Shown piece by piece: positions 53,712 through 63,043 of a stretch of DNA of 64,000 bases. The notes beneath the pieces are model-generated. The model did no database searches and was not told the DNA's origin. It was given only the letters and a program-made list of their open reading frames with translations. Where the stretch lies: NCBI RefSeq assembly GCF_029023725.1, contig NZ_CP119075.1:1235501-1299500 (forward strand). Reading direction: 5' to 3'. A program made the translations under genes and the position numbers. Each line of letters begins with the position of its first letter. The first letter of the stretch is position 1. This stretch comes from Synoicihabitans lomoniglobus. Its GTDB lineage: Bacteria > Verrucomicrobiota > Verrucomicrobiia > Opitutales > Opitutaceae.

Positions 53712-54785
53712 ATGTCCTCGTCCTCGTCTCCTCTCGCCGCGCCGATTCGTATCGGTGATCTCGAATTGCCCAACCGCGTCATCATGGCGCCGCTCACCCG
53801 GTGTCGCTCCGGTCCCGGTCGCGTGCCGACCGATTTGATGGGCACGTATTACGAGCAACGTGCGTCGGCCGGTCTCATTCTCACCGAAGCCACCGCCGTT
53901 TCCCCCATGGGTGTGGGATATCCGGATACGCCCGGCATCTGGTCCGACGAGCAGGTTGAGGCGTGGAAAAAAATCACCGCCCGTGTGCACGCCGCCGGCG
54001 GCCGCATTTTTCTGCAGCTTTGGCATGTTGGACGCATCTCCGATCCGATTTATCTCGACGGTCAACTGCCCGAAGCACCGTCCGCCATCCGGCCCGCCGG
54101 TCATGTGTCCGGCATTCGTCCGGAGAAAGCCTTCGTCACGCCGCGCGCTCTCACTACCGCCGAGGTCAAGGCGGTGGTGGAGCAATATCGTCAGGGAGCC
54201 GTCAACGCCAAGATTGCCGGTTTCGACGGCGTCGAAGTCCACGGCGCCAACGGTTACTTGATCGACCAGTTCCTGCAGACGTCGACCAATCACCGCACCG
54301 ACGAATATGGCGGTTCGCTCGAGAACCGCGCCCGGTTCGCGTTGGAGATTACCGACGCCGTGATTTCCGTCTGGGGAGCCGATCGGGTGGGCATGCACAT
54401 CGCGCCGCGTTGCGACGCGTCCGACATGGGGGATGACAATCCCGCCGAAACCTTCGGTTATCTGGCGCGTGAACTCGGCCAACGAAAGATCGCCTTCTTG
54501 TTTGCCCGCGAGTCGCTCGAAGCACCGCGTCTCGGGCCCGATCTCAAAGCGGCCTTTCGCGGACCGTTCATCGCCAACCAACAACTCTCGCGCGACGATG
54601 CGCTGGGTCTCCTCGAACGCGGGGAGGCCGATGCGATCTCCTGGGGCCAGCAGTTTATCGCCAACCCCGACCTGCCGCGCCGCATGATCGAGGGACTCGA
54701 GCTCAACACGCCCAATCCGGAAACGTTTTACGGCGGGGACGAAGCGGGTTACACCGACTATCCCGCGTTGGCCTCCGTCGCCTGA
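53712..54785 (+). CDS. nemA: Old Yellow Enzyme-type ene-reductase (NemA-like)
   Basis: The 357-residue FMN TIM barrel reduces activated C=C bonds of enones, maleimides and nitroaromatics. Diagnostic parts are LPNRVIMAPLTRCRS, a LQLWHVGR segment, the substrate-anchoring pair H177/N180 in EVHGANGYLIDQFLQTS, TDEYGGSLENRARF, and GEADAISWGQQFIANPDLP. The N-terminal and HGANGY motifs fit classical OYE (NemA/PETN reductase). It is 28 bases after trx and 28 before the nitroreductase, in one transcript. Confidence 0.93.
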   Translation: MSSSSSPLAAPIRIGDLELPNRVIMAPLTRCRSGPGRVPTDLMGTYYEQRASAGLILTEATAVSPMGVGYPDTPGIWSDEQVEAWKKITARVHAAGGRIFLQLWHVGRISDPIYLDGQLPEAPSAIRPAGHVSGIRPEKAFVTPRALTTAEVKAVVEQYRQGAVNAKIAGFDGVEVHGANGYLIDQFLQTSTNHRTDEYGGSLENRARFALEITDAVISVWGADRVGMHIAPRCDASDMGDDNPAETFGYLARELGQRKIAFLFARESLEAPRLGPDLKAAFRGPFIANQQLSRDDALGLLERGEADAISWGQQFIANPDLPRRMIEGLELNTPNPETFYGGDEAGYTDYPALASVA

Positions 54786-54813
54786 ATCGTCCCTCTTTTC
54801 GACACCAACGCAG

Positions 54814-55464
54814 ATGTCTTCCGGTTCCCTCTCCACGTTGTCGGACGCCCTCAACTGGCGCTATGCCACCAAGGTGTTCGATGCCTCGCGGTCCATCGAC
54901 GGCGCCACTTGGCAAGCGCTCGAACAGGCGCTGGTTTTGGCCCCGTCGTCCTTCGGCTTGCAGCCGTGGAAATTCATCGTGGTGCGAAACTCCGCAATCC
55001 GGGAAAAACTGGTCGAAGCGTCATGGGGCCAGACGCAACCGCGCGACGCGTCACATTTCGTGGTGTTCGCGGTGAAGGAAAACCTCGGCGACGATCATCT
55101 GGACCGCTACATGGCGCGCACCGCCGAGGTCCGTGGTGTGCCGATGGAAACGCTCGACGGTTTCCGCAAAGTCATCGCCCAAAGTTTGGAGGGCGCGCGC
55201 GCCGAAGGACGGCTCGACGCGTGGCAAACGCGGCAGCTCTACATCGCGCTGGGTCAATTCATGACCGCCGCCGCGTTGCTCGGGGTCGACACCTGCCCGA
55301 TGGAAGGCCTCGTTCCCGCCCGATACGACACGGCGCTCGGCCTCGCCGGCACGGGCTGGAAATCGGTTTTTGCCTGCGCCGCCGGCTACCGTTCGCCCGA
55401 CGACAAGTATGCGACCGTGCCGAAAGTTCGTTTTGAAACGCACGAGGTGATCGAGCATCGGTGA
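54814..55464 (+). CDS. NfsB-like NAD(P)H nitroreductase
   Basis: The 216-residue FMN protein has the NfsB pattern: LNWRYATKVFD near the start, LAPSSFGLQPWKFIVV (FMN-binding loop), a WGQTQPRDASHFVVF segment, ARQLYIALG-type QTRQLYIALGQFMTAAALLGVDTCPMEG and a final GYRSPDDKYA. It reduces nitro groups and quinones by two-electron steps, complementing the OYE upstream. It is likely the last gene of the TetR-controlled run. Confidence 0.9.
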   Translation: MSSGSLSTLSDALNWRYATKVFDASRSIDGATWQALEQALVLAPSSFGLQPWKFIVVRNSAIREKLVEASWGQTQPRDASHFVVFAVKENLGDDHLDRYMARTAEVRGVPMETLDGFRKVIAQSLEGARAEGRLDAWQTRQLYIALGQFMTAAALLGVDTCPMEGLVPARYDTALGLAGTGWKSVFACAAGYRSPDDKYATVPKVRFETHEVIEHR

Positions 55465-55548
55465 CGCGCGGGTGACAATGTGCACGGGACGGCTCGGTAA
55501 GTTCGGCGAAGCTTTGACTTATGAGGAACTCACCCCACGTTCCGACGC

Positions 55549-56931
55549 GTGAGATCTCGTCGTGAGTTCATTCGTTCAGCCGGGGTATATTCGGCTGCCT
55601 TTCTGGGGCTGCGTGCCTTGGTCAACAGTCCCTTGGCGGCGGCCAGTGGTGCGACCGGCGTGCGCGGTTTTGGACCGCTCCTCGACGACCCTGACAATTT
55701 GATCAAGGTCGCCTCGGGATTTCGCTACCGGGCGTTCTCCTTCCGCGGTGAGGAAATGGACGACGGGCTTCTCGTTCCCGGCATGCACGACGGCATGGCC
55801 GCGTTTGCGGGTTCCGACGGTCGCACGTTGTTGGTCCGCAACCACGAAAACGAGAGTGCCTGGCTGCACCAGAGTCCGTTTGGGCCACAGTCGGAGCGTT
55901 TCGGAGCGGTCGACAAATCCCGCGTTTACGACACCGGCAGCGGGGTGCTGCCGTGTATCGGCGGCACCACGACGCTCGTGTTCAATACGCAGACGCAGCA
56001 GCTCGAAAAACATTTTCAGTCCCTGCTCGGCACGCAGCGCAACTGTGCGGGCGGCCCGACCCCCTGGGGCACGTGGGTCACCTGTGAAGAGGTCAATGCC
56101 GAGCGCGAGCCTGACGAAGAGCAATGGCACGGCTACAATTTCGAAGTGAAGCCGTCGACCGAGCCCGGCTTGGTCGTGCCGGTGCCGCTCAAAGCTATGG
56201 GGCGTTTTCGCCATGAAGCGATCGCCGTCCATCCCGCGTCCGGGGTGGTTTACCAGACCGAGGATCTCGGCGATGGTTTGCTCTACCGCTTTGTCCCGAC
56301 CGAACCCGGCAACCTCGCCGCCGGCGGGCGTTTGCAGGCCCTGGTCGTGGTGGGACAGCCGCAGGCCGACACCCGCAACTGGCCGACCGGCCCCACGTTT
56401 CCCATCGGCCAGCCGCTCGCCGTCGAATGGATTGATTTGGATAACGTCGACAGCCCTGTGCTCGACCTGCGCTATCGTGGCCGGGCCGCCGGTGCGGCGG
56501 TCTTTGCGCGCGGGGAAGGTGCCTGGTGGGGCGACAACGAAGCCTATTTTGCCATGACCAACGGGGGCGCCAACACCCTTGGCCAGATCTTTCGGTATCA
56601 GCCCAGCCCCTACGAAGGCACCGCCCGCGAGTCCGAGGCCCCCGGCACCATCGAACTCTTCGCCGAGCCCAACGACAGCGCGCTGCTGCGCAACTGCGAC
56701 AACCTCACCATCGCCCCCTGGGGCGACCTCATCGTGTGCGAGGATACCAAGGGATATTGCCGTATCATCGGCATCACCCCCGCCGGGGAGTATTACATCA
56801 TCGCCGCCAACCCCACGATCGACCGCGAAATGGCGGGAGCCTGCTTCTCGCCTGATGGCACGACGCTGTTTGTCAACGTGCAGAACCCCGGCTACACCGT
56901 CGCCATCACCGGCCCCTGGCCCAAGGCCTGA
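55549..56931 (+). CDS. Tat-exported PhoX-like (DUF839) protein
   Basis: The 460-residue protein starts at GTG 55549 with a twin-arginine signal (RSRREFIRSAGVYSAAFLGLR). The mature part is a PhoX-type propeller: GTQRNCAGGPTPWGTWVTCEEVN, RHEAIAVHPASGVVYQTED, and CDNLTIAPWGDLIVCEDTKG. PhoX proteins are calcium/iron-dependent phosphatases, but DUF839 homologs without proven activity are common. It is exported folded and acts outside the cytoplasm. It follows the nitroreductase by 84 bases, with no evident functional link. Confidence 0.88.
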   Translation: MRSRREFIRSAGVYSAAFLGLRALVNSPLAAASGATGVRGFGPLLDDPDNLIKVASGFRYRAFSFRGEEMDDGLLVPGMHDGMAAFAGSDGRTLLVRNHENESAWLHQSPFGPQSERFGAVDKSRVYDTGSGVLPCIGGTTTLVFNTQTQQLEKHFQSLLGTQRNCAGGPTPWGTWVTCEEVNAEREPDEEQWHGYNFEVKPSTEPGLVVPVPLKAMGRFRHEAIAVHPASGVVYQTEDLGDGLLYRFVPTEPGNLAAGGRLQALVVVGQPQADTRNWPTGPTFPIGQPLAVEWIDLDNVDSPVLDLRYRGRAAGAAVFARGEGAWWGDNEAYFAMTNGGANTLGQIFRYQPSPYEGTARESEAPGTIELFAEPNDSALLRNCDNLTIAPWGDLIVCEDTKGYCRIIGITPAGEYYIIAANPTIDREMAGACFSPDGTTLFVNVQNPGYTVAITGPWPKA

Positions 56932-57353
56932 CCAAATACATCACCGCCAAAAGGTAGGGCGATCTCGCCGAGAGCGCCGCTGCGGTTGCAGAGCCACACC
57001 TCCGCTATCGATAGATGGAATCCCTCCCCGGAGGGGCGACTTTCACGTCGTCCGCATAGGAGTGGAAAACGAAGTTTGACCACAGATTTCGCAGATTAGC
57101 ACAGATCCATCAGCCGGTATGTTTACGGATGGAAACGAAGGTAACCAAGGAAGGCAGAAGTCAGGTCCTAGCGCGGTGATGGAAGTGGGTCTCCGGAGTG
57201 GCTTCGCGTCCTTCCGTTAAAATCTTCGCACCCCAGCCACCACCAGCTGACGGCTTCGTTCCTTCTGCGAAATCGGCGCAACCTGTGGTCAAAATCAAGC
57301 GCCCTGCGCGCCATGGTCTCGGCAACGGTATGCGCGCGATAATCGACGTCGCC
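56932..57353. repeat. Repeat-containing intergenic region
   Basis: 422 bases without a gene, with a composite repeat copy at about 57034-57150 (gactttcacgtcgtccgca, then gaccacagatttcgcagatt, catcagcc, and aaacgaaggtaacc) and a shorter fragment at ~57195-57240 (ccggagtggcttcgcgtcc). Short open frames cross the region but none is credible. Confidence 0.6.
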
Positions 57354-57929
57354 TTACACCTCGAAAACCATCGCACGCTGCTGCGCGTTCAACTCGCACC
57401 ATGCGCCCGGTAGGAGGTTCAGTTCGGCGAGCTTCAATCGACCCATCGTCGCACGGTGCAAGCGCAGGGTGGGGTGGCCCACGGCGGCGGTCATGCGGCG
57501 CACTTGGCGGTTTTTGCCTTCAGTCAGCGTCAACTCCAGCCAAGCGTCGGGCACGTTTTTGCGGAACCGCACGGGCGGATCACGGGGCGGCAGATCGGGC
57601 GCGCCGTCGAAAAGCTGCACCGTGCACGGCCGGGTGTGGTGCCCTTTGATATCCACGCCCGCCGCCAGTTGCTTGAGCGCCGTGGCGTCCGGCACCCGTT
57701 CGACCTGGGTCCAGTAAGTGCGCGGGTGGCCGCGAGCGGGATTAAGCAGTCGCGTGTTGAGTCCCGGCTCATCACTGAGTAGGAGCAGCCCCTCCGAGTC
57801 GGCGTCGAGGCGGCCCAACGGATACACGCGTGGCGGCAGACCAAACTCGGCCAATGTTCGCCAGCGCGAGCCGGGCTCCGGCGTAAATTGCGAGAGCACG
57901 CCGTAGGGTTTGTAGATCGCGCACAGCAC
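57354..57929 (-). CDS. RluE/RsuA-family rRNA pseudouridine synthase
   Basis: The 191-residue protein lacks an S4 domain and carries the core of the family: LCAIYKPYGVLSQFT at the start, catalytic Asp in GRLDADSEGLLLLS, and LTEGKNRQVRRMTAAVGHPTLRLHR. It converts a uridine in 23S rRNA to pseudouridine; the short S4-less form resembles RluE (U2457 in E. coli), but the site cannot be proven. Divergent from the MDR dehydrogenase gene. Confidence 0.9.
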   Translation of the reverse strand: MLCAIYKPYGVLSQFTPEPGSRWRTLAEFGLPPRVYPLGRLDADSEGLLLLSDEPGLNTRLLNPARGHPRTYWTQVERVPDATALKQLAAGVDIKGHHTRPCTVQLFDGAPDLPPRDPPVRFRKNVPDAWLELTLTEGKNRQVRRMTAAVGHPTLRLHRATMGRLKLAELNLLPGAWCELNAQQRAMVFEV

Positions 57930-57994
57930 GGGGTGACGAAGTGAATCGATCGAAGGATTTGCGAGATCGAACGAATCGCCTCATGAATGACGTC

Positions 57995-58984
57995 ATGCAA
58001 GCCGTTCAATTTCCCGCTGCCCGTCAGATTCATGTCACCACGGTCGCCGACCCCGTTCCCGCCGCCGACGAAGTTGTCGTCACGGTGCGCGCCGCCGCTC
58101 TCAATCACCGCGATCTTTGGATCAAGCTCGGTCAATATGCCGGGCTCAAGTATCCTTGTATTCCGGGCTCGGATGGCGCGGGCGTCGTGGCCGCCGATTC
58201 GGCCGACGGCACCTTCAAGGCCGGCGACGAAGTCATCATCTATCCCGGCTACGATTGGGGCGACAATCCCCGGGCGCAGGCGTCGACGTTTTCCATTCTC
58301 GGCCTCCCGCGCGACGGCACCTTGGCTCAAAAAATCGCCGTGCCGACCAAACAACTCGCCCCCAAGCCGGTGCACCTGACGTGGACGGAAGCTGCCGCGT
58401 TGCCTCTGGCCGGACTCACCGCCTACCGTGCGCTGTTCGCGCGGTCCCATCTGCGGACCGGAGAGAAGGTGCTGATCACGGGGATTGGCGGCGGTGTTGC
58501 GTTGTTTGCCCTGCAATTTGCGGTCGCCGACGGGGCCGAGGTTTGGGTGACATCGAGCAGCGAAGCCAAAATCGCGCAAGCCGTCGCCCTGGGCGCCAAA
58601 AGCGGATTTAATTACACGACAGACGGGTGGGCCGAGGCCGCCGCCACGGAAATCGGTGGAGCCGACGTCATCGTCGACAGCGCGGGCGGTGCCGGTTTTG
58701 CCTCGCTCGTGGATATCGCCAAGCCCGGTGGCCGCATCGTGTTCTTCGGGGCGACTCGTGGTGATCCCGACGTGTTACCCGCACGCAAAGTATTTTGGAA
58801 GCAGCTCTCCATCCTCGGCACGACCATGGGCAACGCCGACGACTGGGCGGCGATGCTGGCCTTTACCGCCGAGCACCAAATCAAGCCGGTGGTGAGCGAC
58901 ACCTTTGCCGTGGCCGACGCCCCCGCTGCGTTTGACCTAATGGAGCAAGGCGGCCAATTCGGCAAAATCGTGGTCACCATGTAG
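57995..58984 (+). CDS. MDR-family (zinc-type alcohol/quinone) dehydrogenase
   Basis: The protein (329 residues from ATG 57995) has the GroES-like N-terminal part (AALNHRDLWIKLGQYAGLKYPCIPGSDGAG), a TAYRALFARSHLRTGEKVLITGIGGGVALFALQFA NADPH-binding Rossmann domain and a DVIVDSAGG segment. The usual structural-zinc Cys cluster is absent, so it is closer to quinone oxidoreductase-like members. The frame opens earlier (ATG 57941), but that would leave only 11 bases to the divergent gene; ATG 57983 is also possible. Its substrate is unknown. Confidence 0.85.
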   Translation: MQAVQFPAARQIHVTTVADPVPAADEVVVTVRAAALNHRDLWIKLGQYAGLKYPCIPGSDGAGVVAADSADGTFKAGDEVIIYPGYDWGDNPRAQASTFSILGLPRDGTLAQKIAVPTKQLAPKPVHLTWTEAAALPLAGLTAYRALFARSHLRTGEKVLITGIGGGVALFALQFAVADGAEVWVTSSSEAKIAQAVALGAKSGFNYTTDGWAEAAATEIGGADVIVDSAGGAGFASLVDIAKPGGRIVFFGATRGDPDVLPARKVFWKQLSILGTTMGNADDWAAMLAFTAEHQIKPVVSDTFAVADAPAAFDLMEQGGQFGKIVVTM

Positions 58985-59062
58985 CGCGATCAGCCCATGA
59001 ATGGATCGCCCCACAGGGCTCGGAAAAAAACACGGGAACTGTCCTTTCCGAGGGACCACGGA

Positions 59063-59190
59063 ATTAAACCGAAGATTCCGCCGATCATCACAGATCCATC
59101 AGCCTGATGTATTTCACAGAAGATCGCCAAGACCGCCAAGGAAACCAAGCCGATGGATGGCTTCGCGTCCTTCGCGCTCTTCTGTAAACG
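59063..59190. repeat. Composite intergenic repeat copy
   Basis: Within the 258-base gap 58985-59242: ttaaaccgaagattccgccgat, cacagatccatcagcc, a ttcacagaagatcgccaaga stretch and ggcttcgcgtcc(t)ttcgcgctcttctgtaaa. These are the same words as at 47.2-47.5 and 60.3 kb. No gene. Confidence 0.65.
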
Positions 59191-59242
59191 AACAATCCTG
59201 CCTCCGGCATCGGAGTGGTTTCGTTCTCTTTGGTAAACCGAT

Positions 59243-60115
59243 TCAGCTCGCGGGCTTCGCCGTAGGCGCGACGACCAATCCAGTGCCCGCCAGCATGACA
59301 GCGCAGCCGATTAACATGCCGCCGGTGATCACTTCGCCGAGAAAGAGCGCGCCCCACAACATGCCGAAGACCGGGATCACGAACGTGATTGTGGTCACCT
59401 TGGTCGGGCCGATGTCGGCCATGAGCCGGTAGAAAATCAGATACGCCACGGCGCTGCACAAGAGCGCCAGAGTGACCAACGCAGCCACCGCGCCGGGGGA
59501 CGGCAAACCCGAGGGCGGGGCCAGTGGGATACCCAATGCGACCACCGGCGCAATCATGAGTTGACTGAACGCGGCGTTGCCCTGCGCGGGCAGATGACTG
59601 GCCCGCAGTTTGATGTAGATGCCAGCCAGAGCGTAGCAGAGTGGGGCGAGGATTGTGATGCCGATGGCCAGCAATGTAACTGGAGTGAACTCAATCGGGC
59701 TGAGCCCGTTGGCCAGCGTCACCCCGGTGATGCCCAGCGCTACACCCAATGCACGTTTCCACCCGAAGCCCTCGCCCAACCAGATGGCGGCAAAGATCGC
59801 CGCAAACAGTGGCGTGCAGGCATTGAGAATCGAAAGCAACGACGCCGGCAACTTCAGCGCCCCGACCGCGAAACAAATGAATGGCGCGCCGCTCGCGAGC
59901 ACGCCGACCTTCAAATAGTCCCAACGGTAACGCGTCCATTGCGCATCGAATCGCACCACGCGTAGATAAACCACCAACGCGATACCCGCCAACCCCAGCC
60001 GTCCACTCGCGGTGAGAAACGGTCCAAACACCGGCGCACACATGCGAATGAACACAAACGACGATCCCCAGATCGCGCTGAGCAATAGAAACCGAGCCCA
60101 GTCCTGCCCCCTCAT
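59243..60115 (-). CDS. EamA/DMT-family transporter (second copy type)
   Basis: The 290-residue ten-helix protein starts LLLSAIWGSSFVFIRMCAPVFGPFLT and has the two EamA repeats, the second ending VFGMLWGALFLGEVITGGMLIGCAVMLAGTGLVV. It differs from the EamA gene at 40872 and has no adjacent regulator. The likely role is export of a small metabolite; substrate unknown. It is flanked on both sides by repeat-filled gaps. Confidence 0.88.
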   Translation of the reverse strand: MRGQDWARFLLLSAIWGSSFVFIRMCAPVFGPFLTASGRLGLAGIALVVYLRVVRFDAQWTRYRWDYLKVGVLASGAPFICFAVGALKLPASLLSILNACTPLFAAIFAAIWLGEGFGWKRALGVALGITGVTLANGLSPIEFTPVTLLAIGITILAPLCYALAGIYIKLRASHLPAQGNAAFSQLMIAPVVALGIPLAPPSGLPSPGAVAALVTLALLCSAVAYLIFYRLMADIGPTKVTTITFVIPVFGMLWGALFLGEVITGGMLIGCAVMLAGTGLVVAPTAKPAS

Positions 60116-60148
60116 CGTGGTAGACTATTCAGCATGATGTTTTAATTT

Positions 60149-60427
60149 TTTAACCACAGATGGACACACATTAACACGGATAAGAATCGAGCCTGCGCAA
60201 GGCGAAGGTCTATGCGTTCGTGAACCACCGACTACGAGTTTCAGCGACAGGGGATCCCTCCCAGCCAACTACCGGAGGAACGACTTCCATGTCGGCCGCG
60301 GTGGAGTGGACGACGGAAGTTGATCGCAGATTTCGCAGATCCATCGGCCTTATGTTTTTACAGAAGATCGCAAAGATCGCCGAGAAAACCGAACCGAGGA
60401 GTAGCTACGCGCCCTTCTGCTAAAAAC
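60149..60427. repeat. Composite intergenic repeats, two units
   Basis: The gap 60116-60436 carries one unit at 60149-60189 (ttttaaccacagatggacac, attaacacggataag) and another at 60274-60427 (ccggaggaacgacttccatg, ggagtggac, gatcgcagatttcgcagatc, acagaagatcgcaaagatcg, tctgctaaaaacc). They are the fullest relatives of the 47-kb copies. Confidence 0.65.
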
Positions 60428-60436
60428 CATCCTTCC

Positions 60437-61579
60437 TCATCGCTTTGTTCCCTTCGGCGAGATCCGTTCCGAAGTCCCGGTCGGCGGGACGACGGCCGAT
60501 TCATGATTCAACAGCCATTGTTTGCGCCAGAGGCCGCCGCCGTAGCCGGTGAGGTCGCCGTTGGCCGCGATGACGCGGTGGCAGGGGATGATGATCGACA
60601 GAAAATTCATGCCGTTGGCGCGACCCACCGCGCGCGATGCGCCCGGACGCCCCAGCGCCGCCGCCATGTCGCTATAACTTTGCGTCGTGCCCGGCGGGAT
60701 GGAGCGCAGATGCCGCCACGCCGCGTTCTCGAACTCCGTGCCCAACGGCACCAGCGGCAGATCAAACGTTACCCGCCGACCGGCGAAGTATTCACTTATT
60801 TGTGACGCCGCCGCCGTCAGCACCGGATGCGTGCCGGGAATCACCGTCACTTTCAGCCGTTGGCGCAACGTGATGAGTTTGCGCTCCAACCCGCGCCGAT
60901 CGACGAAATCCAAAATGTGCAAGCCCGCGTCATCGGCCACGGCCAACATGCGGCCGAGGGGCGTGTTGATCCGTTCGGCGTAGAGCAGACGCCCCGCCTT
61001 GGCGGCATCGCGCGGCGCAGCGCCGAACAACCGTTTCACTGCCTCGCGGAACCCACTGGCCGATTCAAATCCTTGCGCAAATTGCGCCTCGGTCACGGTG
61101 CCGCCGTCGCCGACCTCGCGCAGGGCGAGACCCATGCGCCGCGCGCGGGTGTAGGCCTGGAATGTCATGCCGTAGTAGCGCTGAAACTGACGCCGCGCGG
61201 TCGACGGATCGATGCCCCGATCGGACAACTCCTTGTCCGTGATACGTCCGGTGGGATCGGCCTCGACCGCGTCGCGCAGTTGTTCCACCAGACTCGGAAT
61301 ATTCGGCGTGGCATTGAGCGGTTTGCACAGCTTGCAAGGCCGAAAACCATCGTGCAGTGCGGCGGAAGCATCGACGTAAAATTCAATGTTCTCCGGCTTG
61401 GGTTTACGCGCTCCACACGTGGGTCGGCAAAAAATTCCGGTCGTGCGCACCCCCACAAGAAAGATCCCCTCAGCCGCGGCATCACGGGCGTAAAACGCGC
61501 GCATCATGTCATCACGGGAGGGGAGAGAGTCAGCAGCGCGAGGTGAAGGCATCGGCGAAGGCGCGAGATGTAAGGTCAT
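60437..61579 (-). CDS. ada: Ada, DNA alkylation repair protein and methyl-sensing activator
   Basis: The protein has the complete Ada order: the N-terminal zinc/methyl-acceptor domain (VRTTGIFCRPTCGARKPKPENI...FRPCKLCKP, four Cys, the first being the phosphotriester acceptor), an AraC-type DNA-binding domain (IDPSTARRQFQRYYGMTFQAYTRARRMG, FESASGFREAVKRLFG), and the C-terminal O6-methylguanine transferase (SIIIPCHRVIAANGDLTGYGGGLWRK). It repairs O6-methylguanine and, when methylated, activates its own regulon. I chose the ATG at 61579; the frame opens 9 codons earlier. Confidence 0.95.
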   Translation of the reverse strand: MTLHLAPSPMPSPRAADSLPSRDDMMRAFYARDAAAEGIFLVGVRTTGIFCRPTCGARKPKPENIEFYVDASAALHDGFRPCKLCKPLNATPNIPSLVEQLRDAVEADPTGRITDKELSDRGIDPSTARRQFQRYYGMTFQAYTRARRMGLALREVGDGGTVTEAQFAQGFESASGFREAVKRLFGAAPRDAAKAGRLLYAERINTPLGRMLAVADDAGLHILDFVDRRGLERKLITLRQRLKVTVIPGTHPVLTAAASQISEYFAGRRVTFDLPLVPLGTEFENAAWRHLRSIPPGTTQSYSDMAAALGRPGASRAVGRANGMNFLSIIIPCHRVIAANGDLTGYGGGLWRKQWLLNHESAVVPPTGTSERISPKGTKR

Positions 61580-61771
61580 GCTCCCCACCATAGCAAATCG
61601 AGTCACGCCCCTGCCGCCGATTTTCAGGCAGAGATGTGGGAACCGGAAATCCCTGAAATTGTTTTCCGGCGGATGGTTTCGACATTGCGCCGACCGACGA
61701 TCGAAAGGAGGGTCCGTAGCTTTCTACCCCGAGACTGACTGGCCCGCCGGTTTTGGAGTCCATGCATCGTT

Positions 61772-63043
61772 ATGTTTCGTCTTCTCCATTCGGCAGATTG
61801 GCAGTTGGGTGCCCGCTTCTCCCAATTCGGGGGCAAGGGCGTGCGTTTGCGCGAAGCGCGTCTCGAGGCGCTCGAACGCACGCTGCAGTTGGCGGAAAAA
61901 CACACCGTCGACGCCTTCCTCATCGCGGGCGACCTCTTCGAGGACAATCAGGTCGAGGATGCGCTGGTTGAGCGGGTGCTGACTCTTTTCGGAACGCACC
62001 CGCAGCTACCCATCTACATCCTCCCCGGTAACCACGACGCCGCCTCAGGCCCCGATTCCGTCTGGCAGCGCAAAGCCTTCCTCAACGCTCCGGCCCACGT
62101 GCACGTCCTCCGGGAAGCCGGCGTCACGGATCTCGGCGCAGGCACCTTCCTGCTCGCGTCCCCGCTGCACCAAAAGCTCTCGACGACCGACCCGAGCCTG
62201 AAGCTCGTTGATCTCGCCGCCGATCTTCCGGCCGACGCCATCAAGATCGGCCTCACCCACGGTGCCCTCGCCATCGAGGCCAAGCACCAGCCCAACGATT
62301 TCCCCATCGCCCTCAACGCCGCCTCCCGCGCCGGGCTCGACTACCTCGCCGTCGGCCACTGGCACAACTGGCTGCCCGACACCGACGGCGGTCGCATTGT
62401 CATGCCGGGCTCCCCCGAGCCCGACCGTTTCATCAACGACGCCAGCGGCCACGTCGCCCTCGTGGAAATTCCGGGTGCCGGCCAAGCCCCGCAGGTCAAA
62501 CGCTTGCGCGTGGCGACGCTCGACTGGCGGGAGATACTCTTCGATTTCCACGCCGCCGAGGCCTCCCGAGCCAGCCTTGCCGCCACCCTCGCCGAACTCA
62601 CGCCCCAGGCCGCGCACACTGTGCTGCGGGTGAAACTCACCGGCACGGCCACGCCGACCGCCGTCGCCGAACTCCGCGCGTGGCTGGACACCGTGCTCAC
62701 GCCCTTCCTTATCAGCCAACTCGTGGATAAGTCGCGCATTGCCCTCAGCGCGATCGAGCAAGCCGACCTCCAGGCCCGTCACCCGATCCTCGCCCAAGTC
62801 CTGGCCGACATCGACCGCCTCGAAACCTTCGCCGGCGGCACCGTCGCCACGGCCGAATCTCAAATCTCAAATTCGAAATCTGAAATCGCCGAGCTGGAGG
62901 CCGACGGCGTCGCCGCCCTCCAGCTCGCCGACGCCCAGGCCCTGCTCGGCACCGCCAAGATCGCCCTTACCCAGCTCACGCCCGAGTTCTTCGCCCAACT
63001 GCGCCAAACCGTCTTTCAAACCCTGCAGGAGGTGTCGGCGTGA
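61772..63043 (+). CDS. SbcD/YhaO-like DNA repair metallophosphoesterase
   Basis: The 423-residue protein has the calcineurin-like phosphoesterase motifs: HSADWQLG (motif I, D9 with Gln11 where many have His), IAGDLFED (D54), LPGNHD (N87, D89), LTHGA, and VGHWHNW. A C-terminal region follows. With an SbcC-like ATPase it would form a nuclease that processes DNA ends or hairpins. The next gene overlaps by 4 bases (GTGA), so the two are made together. No ribosome site is distinct upstream of 61772. Confidence 0.88.
   Translation: MFRLLHSADWQLGARFSQFGGKGVRLREARLEALERTLQLAEKHTVDAFLIAGDLFEDNQVEDALVERVLTLFGTHPQLPIYILPGNHDAASGPDSVWQRKAFLNAPAHVHVLREAGVTDLGAGTFLLASPLHQKLSTTDPSLKLVDLAADLPADAIKIGLTHGALAIEAKHQPNDFPIALNAASRAGLDYLAVGHWHNWLPDTDGGRIVMPGSPEPDRFINDASGHVALVEIPGAGQAPQVKRLRVATLDWREILFDFHAAEASRASLAATLAELTPQAAHTVLRVKLTGTATPTAVAELRAWLDTVLTPFLISQLVDKSRIALSAIEQADLQARHPILAQVLADIDRLETFAGGTVATAESQISNSKSEIAELEADGVAALQLADAQALLGTAKIALTQLTPEFFAQLRQTVFQTLQEVSA

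Noticed and set aside
61580-61606. Upstream ATG of ada, 9 codons before the chosen start
   Set aside because: The extra residues have no counterpart in Ada; even the chosen ATG leaves a longer N-terminus than E. coli Ada, so the extension is unlikely. It stays possible.
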